Positions 55,999 through 64,000 of a stretch of DNA of 64,000 nt are shown here, in pieces. Origin of the DNA: Strongyloides papillosus (Eukaryota > Nematoda > Chromadorea > Rhabditida > Strongyloididae); NCBI GenBank assembly GCA_005656395.1, contig SRSI01000068.1, positions 1,054,001 through 1,118,000 of the forward strand, read 5' to 3'. The position numbers were made by a program, and so were the translations under genes. Position 1 is the stretch's first letter. Every line of letters starts with the position of its first letter. The notes under the pieces were generated by a model. It had not been told where the DNA came from and searched no databases. It worked only from the letters and a program-made list of their open reading frames with translations.

Positions 55999-58503
55999 AT
56001 GTCCTCACTGAAAGAACTGTTTGATAAATCTGTACCGAAACCACGAGTGAATTGTGGGAGATTTAGCTTTGTTGTACCCCCTATGGGATATAGAATGCCG
56101 GATTTGTCCAATATTTTACTTCAAACACCTGAAGCGAATGCACAAGACAACACACAGACAAATCAAAATACTGTTAACAATGATCATGTAAGTTTGAATT
56201 TCCGGTAAATTGCTTTTATAAGTTTCTAGTGTTTTGCTGTTCCCTCAAGAATACCGAAACGAAAGGATGTCGTTCAGACAATTTTTGTAAATACGCAACC
56301 ACCATCTTCAAGCCAGGCTTCTCAACAACAAACTACTGTTGATAGATCATTTGATGATTCTTACGACGATTTTTATGACGACGATTGTTTAGATTCGTTC
56401 TCTACAAAAGATTCATCGACTAGTAATGATGCTGATCAAAGTATTTCTACAGAAAATGATTCAAGTGACAAAAGCCGTACTAGTGACATTTTTGATAGTA
56501 GTAGTAATATGGACTGTGGTGATGCTAACCAAGACGGTACTACAGGTGATGCTGTTGAAGATGATAGTCGTAATAATGATGCCATGGATCAGGGCGGTAA
56601 TATTACTAATGATCAAGTCGGTGGAACGCACGATAATAGTAAAATCAGCGACATTGTTGATGAAAGTTTTGAGGACAATATAGATTGGATGGACAAGAGT
56701 TACTTAAAAAGTGATGGAGAAGAATTCAATAACGAAAATAATCTGTTACCTGAGGAGAGAGTTAATGAAATGTATAAGGCTTTAAAGGAGGTTTTTGGTC
56801 ACAATTCATTTAGACATAAGCAAAAACAGGCTATTGTTGCTTCTTTACTTGGTCATGATGTATTTGTATTAATGCCAACAGGAGCTGGGAAATCTTTGTG
56901 TTACCAACTGCCAGCTGTACTGGATTCTGGAATTACGATCGTTGTTTCTCCATTAAGGGCTTTAATTGAAGATCAAGTATCGAAACTTACTCAACTAGGT
57001 ATACCTGCACAAAGTTTAACAAGTGACTTAAACAGTAACAAATGCACAAAATTTTACGATGAAATTTTAACAAAAAAGAAGACAATAAAACTTTTATATG
57101 TTACTCCTGAAAAAATTAATGGATCAGATAAATTCAAAAATTTCTTGGATGAATTGTACAAAGAAGGAATGATGTCAAGATTTGTTGTTGATGAAGCTCA
57201 CTGTATTGCACAATGGGGTCACGATTTCCGTCCGGACTACATACAACTAAGTTACATTAGGAAGACTTTTAAAGATCCAAATGTCCCTATAATGGCTTTA
57301 ACAGCTACTGCAACTCCAAAAATTGTGGGAGATATTAAATCACTATTGTCAATTGAGTCTTCAAAGATATTTCTGTCATCATTCGTTCGTTCAAACTTGA
57401 AATATGATGTAATTCAAAGGACTTCCAAATCAAAAGATGCTCTAATTAAGAAGATTAAGGAGATGTACCCAACGCAATCTGGTGTATTTTATTGTTTCTC
57501 CAGAGAAGATTGTAAATCACTTCATGAACTTCTTAGGGATTATGGGATCTCATCAGTTGCCTATCATGCTGGAATGAGTGATAAAGCAAGAGCTGAAGCC
57601 CAAAAGAAATGGATGTCAAATGAAGTTCAAGTTATCTGTGCAACAATTGCTTTTGGAATGGGTATTGATAAACACGATGTTCGATTTGTCGTTCACCTTT
57701 GTATGCCGAAGAGTATTGAAAGTTACTATCAGGAGAGTGGACGTGCTGGAAGAGATGGATTACCGTCATATTGTGCTATACTCTACACTTATTTTGATTC
57801 AATAAAGCAAAGAAATCTTATTGATGAGGAGGTTAACAGTAAGGGTTATAGAGTTAAAAAAACAGTTGGAGCAAAAACTGATCAGCATAGAAGAGTTAAT
57901 GAGATCATTGGATATTGTGAAGCAGTTGTTAATTGCCGTAGAAAAATTTTGGTTCAATATTTTGGTGAAAGATACGATTATAAAGAGTGCAAGAAAAATC
58001 CGGATACAATTTGTAGTAATTGTGAACTTGCCATGAGTAGCGAACCTCTTTATAGACTATATAATTTTACAAGTGAAGCTGAAATTATATTAAAGTCTAC
58101 AATGGATATTACACTGACAATGAGACAGATGAGTGATTGTTATAGAGGATATGTAAATAAAAAACAAGGTAATAGTGATAGTATAAAAAAGTTGGAAGCT
58201 TACAGCAGAGGATCTTCATTAACAGAGAGTGATGTTGATAGATTTCTTATAAAACTGATTACAGAGGGATATTTAAAGGAAAACATAAAAACTATTGAAG
58301 GCAATGGATATAAAAACTTCGCTGGATACCTCTCTTTAACAAGAAGAGGACTAGAATTTTTATCTTCTACTGATAAGCCTAAGTTTTATCTGTACATTTC
58401 TATTGGAAAAGGTAGGAAAAAAGATATTAGACATGCGGAGTTATTGTCACTTGGTGCTTTAACAACCACTTCTGCTGAAAATAATGAAATGAAGGATGCC
58501 TAA
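55999..58503 (+). CDS. him-6: BLM-type RecQ DNA helicase, no HRDC domain
   Basis: A 3'-to-5' DNA helicase of genome stability and recombination. Exon 1 is 55999-56187 and exon 2 is 56230-58503 (GTAAGT...TTCTAG, phase 0), giving 820 residues. A disordered acidic N-terminus (about 60-220, Asp/Ser-rich) leads into the RecQ core: motif 0 ([14 protein letters not shown]), Walker A (PTGAGKS, Lys284), DEAH at 384-387, aromatic-rich loop SQWGHDF-equivalent [11 protein letters not shown], motif III (ALTATATPK) and motif VI ([12 protein letters not shown]). The zinc-binding RQC part has C-R-R and ICSNCE, followed by a winged helix. The protein ends right after it, so no HRDC is present. BLM similarity is stronger than to RECQL or WRN; the symbol assumes orthology to him-6. 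Confidence 0.88.
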
Positions 58504-58762
58504 AAATTTTATCTAAAATATTCTATCACTTTAATAATTATTTTATCATTTTTTTTAATTAAATGTAAAATGTGTAAAGTATTTGTAAATTACGTATAAT
58601 ATATGTACATAAATTTTAATATTAATAAACTAATTTAATAGACTAATAACGTCGTCATATTTTATATTAGAAGGAAAAATTGAATATAGTTAAACAAATT
58701 TTTATGATATAAGATAGCATAACTACAATGTATCCAAGTATTTTTTTTATATTTTTTTAGAA

Positions 58763-60304
58763 ATGGGAGCTAGTAAAAGGAGTGTGGCGAAACTTAAAGT
58801 TCCACCAAAACGTAAGAAGAGTCTAGTTGATGACTTGAAGACAGCCGAAGATAATGATAAAAAGCAGAAAGTTAAAGAAATGAATAAAAATAACTTAGGA
58901 GACAAGTCTACTTACACATCAATGGGGAAAGTAAAAATGCCATCACGTGAAGATGGAAATAAAAGTAGATGTGATGTAAGAAATAATAAGAGCAAAATGA
59001 GTATGCCAATTAAAGCGAAATCTGGAATAATACCACATGATAATGTAAATATTGTAACTGGAAAAAAACCAAAAGCACAATCGAAGAATGTTAAAACTGC
59101 CATTTTTAATTCGAAAATGAATAAAAAAGAGTTCCTTAAAAATGAGGATGAGGAGGGTGAGGGTATTGAAGATGGTGTAAAAGAACCAAAAAATGTAAGT
59201 ATTGGTTTAACTGTAGATATGACCAAAACTGTTGTTATCTCTGCTGATGCAGAAAAAGACGTTAGAAGGAAATTTTGTGAAAATCTCATAAAACTTAAAA
59301 GTATCAAAGCAATTGTGGCTAGTAAAGAATTTAAGGATCCTAAATATAAACCAAATGATCTACCAGCTACTGTTTTTGCTAAAAATGTCAATCTCAATAG
59401 ATATAGTGATGTCAAGTGTATTGGTAAGATATTTTTTTTACAATATTCTAAAATTATCAAATTTTTTATAGATAAAACTAGAGTTAAATTAAAGAGGAAT
59501 TTGGTAGGATTCAAAGTAAAGAAAGGGAATAAATCATCCTCAAATGATGAAAAACTAATTGGTCCAGACAATGATTATATACATGCCAACTATGTTAAGA
59601 TACCTAACTCTGATTTTACATATATTTGTTGCCAAGGACCGTTGGAAAATACATTAGATGATCATTGGTTGATGTGTTGGCAGGAGAATGTAAAAGTCAT
59701 TGTAATGTTATGTGAATTGGAGGAGGATGATAGTGAGAAATGTAATAAATACTGGCCTGATCTTATGACTAAAAAAGCTTATGGAGGCATTATGGTGTCT
59801 AACGAAAAAGAAGATTTCAATAAATATTCCAATGTTGTAATAAGAACATTCAGAGTTCAACTTGGCGAAGTAAAAAGGACAGTTATCCAATACCACATGA
59901 AATCATGGCCAGATCGTTTAATTCCAACAGGAACACCAATAATATGTTGTTTATTACGTGAAGTTCAACTTGTCAGTGGTTTGAATCCTATTGTAGTCCA
60001 TTGTAGTGCTGGAATTGGTAGGACAGGAACATTTATTGGTATTCATTATGCTAGCGAAAAATTTAAAGTATCTCAGGATGGTAGTATTAATGTAATGGAA
60101 GTTATCAGGGAGATGAGAGAACAACGCCTTCAATCAGTTCAATCAACAATACAATTCGGCTACCTTCATATATGTCTTTTACAGTATTTTTGTGAAGAGA
60201 ATGTCTTTGAATTTACTGATGAAGTTAAAAAGTTTATTGAAAAAAGTGTTGAAACTGTACATGAATATTCTATACGTCTAGCTAAAAAAAATAAAGAAAG
60301 ATAA
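58763..60304 (+). CDS. Protein tyrosine phosphatase with basic N-terminal tail
   Basis: Classical non-receptor PTP that removes phosphate from tyrosine. Exon 1 is 58763-59423 and exon 2 is 59472-60304; the 48-nt intron is a multiple of three and has no stop, so it can be misread as coding, but splicing restores SDVKCIDKTRVKLK. The result is 497 residues. The first 170 residues are Lys-rich and disordered. The catalytic domain then shows NRYSDV, DNDYIHANYV, CCQGPLENT, the WPD loop (Asp368), the P-loop VHCSAGIGRTGTF (Cys398) and the Q-loop (QSVQSTIQFGYLH). All catalytic residues are present, so it should be active. Such short PTPs are expanded in nematodes and often germline-expressed. Confidence 0.92.
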   Translation: MGASKRSVAKLKVPPKRKKSLVDDLKTAEDNDKKQKVKEMNKNNLGDKSTYTSMGKVKMPSREDGNKSRCDVRNNKSKMSMPIKAKSGIIPHDNVNIVTGKKPKAQSKNVKTAIFNSKMNKKEFLKNEDEEGEGIEDGVKEPKNVSIGLTVDMTKTVVISADAEKDVRRKFCENLIKLKSIKAIVASKEFKDPKYKPNDLPATVFAKNVNLNRYSDVKCIGKIFFLQYSKIIKFFIDKTRVKLKRNLVGFKVKKGNKSSSNDEKLIGPDNDYIHANYVKIPNSDFTYICCQGPLENTLDDHWLMCWQENVKVIVMLCELEEDDSEKCNKYWPDLMTKKAYGGIMVSNEKEDFNKYSNVVIRTFRVQLGEVKRTVIQYHMKSWPDRLIPTGTPIICCLLREVQLVSGLNPIVVHCSAGIGRTGTFIGIHYASEKFKVSQDGSINVMEVIREMREQRLQSVQSTIQFGYLHICLLQYFCEENVFEFTDEVKKFIEKSVETVHEYSIRLAKKNKER

Positions 60305-60567
60305 AGTAACAAATTAACCTAATATTGTATTATGTATTAAAAAGATGATTATATAATTACACGCAACGCTATAACATCACTAAAGATTATAGAGGCTTAA
60401 TAAATTTTTAATTATTTGTTTCATTTATTTTTGAATATTTTTTTTCAATGGTAAATTTATTAAATTCATATAGTATTGTTTTAGAAATAAGTAATACATT
60501 TTTCTTATGAAATTTTATTTGAATATATAAATAATTTTAAAATTAAATAATATATTAAAAATTGTAT

Positions 60568-62022
60568 TTAACATGAGCATAATTGCCCGACAGTTCCCCA
60601 GGTTCCAAGTTGGATTGAGTGAACATGTTCCTCTCTGTAGTAGTAGAAGGCAACATATGCGTTGATATCGGCGATTATAGCAGTAACTTTAGCTTCCTCA
60701 GTCATTGTTGTTGAGATGACATAGTTGGCGTAAATCTTATCACAGAATGTCTTCCAGTTGGCTTTTTCGATGGCAGCCCATGATGACCATGAAGTCATTG
60801 CAGAGGTGTAGAGGATTGATTGAGTTCCAACAACTTGGAGGACAACAGATGAGGCAGTAGAACAGTCTCCAGTAACTGGAACTGTTGTTGGGGCTTCAGT
60901 TGTGGCGGCTTCGGTTGTAGCAACTTCGGTAGTGACTTCTGGGAAAGTAAGGAAATCTTCTGGCCAGCACTCTTCAGATTCAGCAAAAGCAAACATAGCA
61001 ATGAAATCACCGAAAGTACCGAATTCAGCAGAAATTTCAAAGGATAAGATTGTTTCTTGTAAGTAGTAGTAAGTTTTGATAAATTGGCGGTATTGATAAG
61101 AGATAGCTTTGATTTGTTCAGCATATGTAAGAGTATCATTGGCAATGATAACTGAGAATTTATCAAAAAGAATTTTCAAGTATCCTTTATTTGAAGTAGA
61201 AATTGTATATTTTGAATCGGATAAGCATGAGTATAAAGCAGAGACAAATTCACATTTTGGTTTTCCTTTGAAGAGTTTCTTGATTTCTTTCATTCTGTAG
61301 TATTGGACAGAGATTTCTTGGAGCATGTAGATTGATCCGAAGGTTCCGATTTCAAGTTCAAGGAATTCTTCTTTTAAGTCTGGGAATTCGGCAGATATTT
61401 GAAGGATCAATTCATAGATAAGAGCATATTTCTCAGATTCAGAATATTCAGTTGATTCCAAAATAAGAGTTAATTGTGAAATGTAAACTTCAAAGGCAGC
61501 TGGATTTGGGCATTTTGATTTGAATTGTAAGAAAGCTTCAATAAGGTCGAATTTACCGAATTCATTTACAATTAAACATCCGTTGAATTTGTCTGCAGAA
61601 AGGTAAACTCCAACTTGGATGAGATCGTAGAATGTTCCCCATGATCCAATGGACAAGAATTGGCATTGTTTATAGAATACTGGATATTTCAAGAAGAATT
61701 TTTTAAGCTTGAATGATGAGTACATAACAATTTCAAGAGAAGTGTAATTCTCAGAAGCGAATAACCCTTCAAGTTCAATGATGAATTCTTCAAAGATAAT
61801 TTTATCTTGTCCAGTGAAAGTTATAGATACATTGAACAATGCTTCAATTAAAAGTGGTTTTCCAGAATCTCCAGTCTCATCAACAACATCTCCAGCACAT
61901 TCCTTTTTCTTCTTCAAATCCTTAGCCTCACTAGATTCAGAAGAACCACTGCCGCTGCCACTATCACAATAAATTGTGGAGACAGTTAAACCCAAAATAG
62001 CCAAAAGAAGTAATTTTTGCAT
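60568..62022 (-). CDS. Secreted four-repeat protein with GT(F/W)G motifs, unknown
   Basis: An intronless 484-residue protein. A signal peptide (LLLLAILGLTVSTIYC) is followed by a Ser-Gly linker and four related alpha-helical units of roughly 100-110 residues. Each unit ends in a hydrophobic helix plus a turn: GSWGTF (126-131), IGTFGS (225-230), FGTFGD (334-339) and GTWGTVG (473-479). A Thr-rich mucin-like linker (TTEVATTEAATTEAPTT) precedes the last unit, and the protein ends CSC. Paired cysteines occur in the units. Codon use looks more C/G-rich at third positions than in neighbours, as in highly expressed genes. No family recognised. Confidence 0.8.
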   Translation of the reverse strand: MQKLLLLAILGLTVSTIYCDSGSGSGSSESSEAKDLKKKKECAGDVVDETGDSGKPLLIEALFNVSITFTGQDKIIFEEFIIELEGLFASENYTSLEIVMYSSFKLKKFFLKYPVFYKQCQFLSIGSWGTFYDLIQVGVYLSADKFNGCLIVNEFGKFDLIEAFLQFKSKCPNPAAFEVYISQLTLILESTEYSESEKYALIYELILQISAEFPDLKEEFLELEIGTFGSIYMLQEISVQYYRMKEIKKLFKGKPKCEFVSALYSCLSDSKYTISTSNKGYLKILFDKFSVIIANDTLTYAEQIKAISYQYRQFIKTYYYLQETILSFEISAEFGTFGDFIAMFAFAESEECWPEDFLTFPEVTTEVATTEAATTEAPTTVPVTGDCSTASSVVLQVVGTQSILYTSAMTSWSSWAAIEKANWKTFCDKIYANYVISTTMTEEAKVTAIIADINAYVAFYYYREEHVHSIQLGTWGTVGQLCSC

Positions 62023-64000
62023 TGAAATAATTGCTTATGATAAAAATTAAAAATTTTTCTTTTTATATGCTTCTAAGGTACGATCATTGTTTGATGGTAA
62101 GCAGTTTAGCATAAATTAATAAAAAATTAAAAATTTTTAATAAAAATCACTAATCCTTTGACATTATGAATATTTTAAATTTTAATCATTGCTCTATCAA
62201 TTATCATCAAGTTTTGTTTGTTATATTGAAATCCTCTTTGGAATAGATTAAACTTTTTATTTAATTGTTAAAATTACTAAATTTAAATAATTTTAATTTT
62301 AAAACTGTATAAACTCATTCTTTAAAAAAGAATATTCTGGTAATGATATACAAAGAAGTTAATTATAATTTTAGATTTTGATAATTTAATGTACGAAACT
62401 TCATTTGAATTTAACAAAATAATGATTCAAGGATTAGATGAAGTGATATGAAAATTGTTCCACAATGTTACTCTAAAATTTTGAATTTAAAAAATTCACT
62501 TAATTATCAAACAATTATTATGTTTTTATACTGCATAATATATTAAAATTTACAAAGAAATTCTTTACTTGTTTGATTCGTTTATTTTTTTGTGTTTCTA
62601 CATATTAAATGTTAATTTATAGAAGCATAATCTCGAAATTTTATAATTATTAATTTGTCATATTAACTTTATATTAATTATAAAACTTATTTATCATAAA
62701 TTAAAAACGACACATTATCACCAACATGGATTTTTTCTATTGGACAAACAAAAAATAGTTATTTTATCAATATTAAAAATAAGCACTTTTTACAACAACG
62801 TTATAAAGATAAGTTAAATATAATTTTATTTTAACGTAGTAAAAATAATACAAGAATATATTACTTATCTCAAAAATTACACTTCATTGTAGCGGTAGAT
62901 TTATATAGTTCAGATGAAACAAGAATATAAAAGAAAGAAAAACTAATATTTTATTATAATCATACAATTATGCAAACATCAATAACATCTTAAAAATCCA
63001 AAGATACTTAGACTGACTAAAATAAGGATAATTTAAGTATTTATATGAGGTTAAGAGTGGCTGAATGATTTTGGATAAGAAAAGGTGGTGTCCATTACGA
63101 TGTTTATTTAGAGCTCCAAGAAATATACAGTTTTTATTGTTAATTGAGCTCTGTCCTTACCACTAATATGTTTTTTACTATTATTTATTAGTAAATTATT
63201 ATTACATTTAAAAAATGGACAAGATAAAATCGAATTTCGCACTTTTTTCTTTTACAACCTTAAATTTAGACAAAATTAATTGAAACCATTTAAAAACTTT
63301 AACTACATGTAGATAATGATAAGCTACAAAACGCACTACAGAGTGTTAATGTAAAGTACTTCGTAGAAGAGATATAATTTCTACCATAGTTTCATAAATT
63401 TTAATAAAAATTCCAAATCATATTATGTTAATTATATAAAATACAGTAGAAAATTTTGATTCTAAATTCAATATTTGCCAAATTGAAATGATTAACTTCA
63501 ACTTCTTAATAGCCTTTTACCACATGTTTAACAAATGACTGTGTAAAACTTAAACGAATTAATGAATGCAACTGAATCAATTTTGGCTCACGTTGTGTAG
63601 CATAGTCATTTAGAAAAAGAACAGCAATTATTTTGTTTTAGAATAAAAATAATAATAGTAATAGCAGAAATATTCTGAAAGAAATTTCCAGAACATCTCT
63701 AAGATCCTACTCATTTTCTTCTTAATCGGTGTGATTTTTATGATGTTTTTCCTTATTAAAAATTCTGTACTTTCTATTTACCTAAGTAATTGATGTTTTT
63801 ATTTATAAATTACTTGATTCTTATCTCAACGGATATAATTAATCACCTTTTTTTAATTCTAAATGTCAGAAATCTGTACTATTACTGGATTTTAATTCTT
63901 TGAACTTTTGTTTAACCATTAGAAGCTTAATGAATCTCATACATTTTATTCATTAAATCCTTCTCTAACATATTAGTATTTGTTTATAAATATGTTGCTT
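62023..64000. other. 2 kb AT-rich intergenic region, no gene seen
   Basis: Upstream region of the secreted repeat gene and beyond. It contains A/T-rich filler only; the GC-richest patch (63040-63165) has two GAGCTC sites but no tRNA or coding structure that I can support. Confidence 0.5.

Noticed and set aside
59424..59471. Reading the phosphatase as one uninterrupted exon
   Set aside because: The segment begins with GTAAGA and ends in TTTTATAG, and its removal restores the conserved PTP sequence.
60795..61300. Alternative-frame ORFs on both strands within the secreted repeat gene
   Set aside because: They are shadows caused by biased codon use in a long real gene.

Overview
This is a window from a very AT-rich eukaryotic nuclear genome, best read as a clade IV nematode, probably Strongyloididae (Strongyloides/Parastrongyloides). 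The evidence is compact protein-coding genes with tiny introns (about 40-110 nt) using GTAAGT-like donors and TTTTAG acceptors, trans-splice-like TTTTAG acceptors a few bases upstream of start codons, worm-typical families (DEG/ENaC channels, serpentine receptors, Ly6-like proteins, Kunitz/Lustrin proteins, a CK1-like pseudokinase, an expanded F-box/LRR-like family), and housekeeping proteins whose reading frames splice together cleanly. The organism assignment is inference; the gene models come from reading codons across splice sites by eye.

Layout. 0-10 kb: a 5' part of a neuropeptide-type GPCR (-), a small Cys-rich GPI-anchored-looking protein (-), a large DEG/ENaC channel (-) and a secreted Ly6-like protein (+), separated by wide AT-rich deserts. 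10-24 kb: a 5.9 kb desert, then pyruvate carboxylase (+), a 7TM chemoreceptor (+) and a Na+/K+-ATPase alpha subunit (-, convergent). 24-37 kb: an F-box/LRR-like protein (-), two diverged four-TM paralogs (-) and a tetraspan-like protein (+), again with multi-kilobase deserts. 37-48 kb is gene dense: an acidic repeat protein (+), complex I 75-kDa subunit (+), two divergent Kunitz-Lustrin-Kunitz genes, a 2-TM protein (+), the methionine-salvage dehydratase APIP/MtnB (-) closely behind an unknown gene, and proteasome beta-2/PSMB7 (-). 48-53 kb holds a poorly explained segment with a miRNA-like hairpin, a small secreted ORF ending in a 34-bp tandem repeat, a ladder of short exon-like segments and a cluster of GTGTT-N-AACAC palindromes, followed by another F-box/LRR-like gene. 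53-64 kb: a CSalphabeta defensin-like peptide (-), a CK1-family pseudokinase (+), a BLM-type RecQ helicase without HRDC (+), a protein tyrosine phosphatase (+), a secreted four-repeat protein (-), then 2 kb of desert.

How the genes fit together. There is no single pathway cluster. Housekeeping genes (pyc-1, Na/K-ATPase, nuo-5, pbs-2, APIP, RecQ) are interleaved with lineage-type secreted, receptor and F-box genes. Two same-strand pairs have very short spacing (50 and 109 bp) and may be operons. The main anomalies are a one-base frameshift in pyruvate carboxylase that looks like an assembly error or a fresh lesion, the unexplained 48.8-50.8 kb segment, and several apparently lineage-specific secreted or membrane families.
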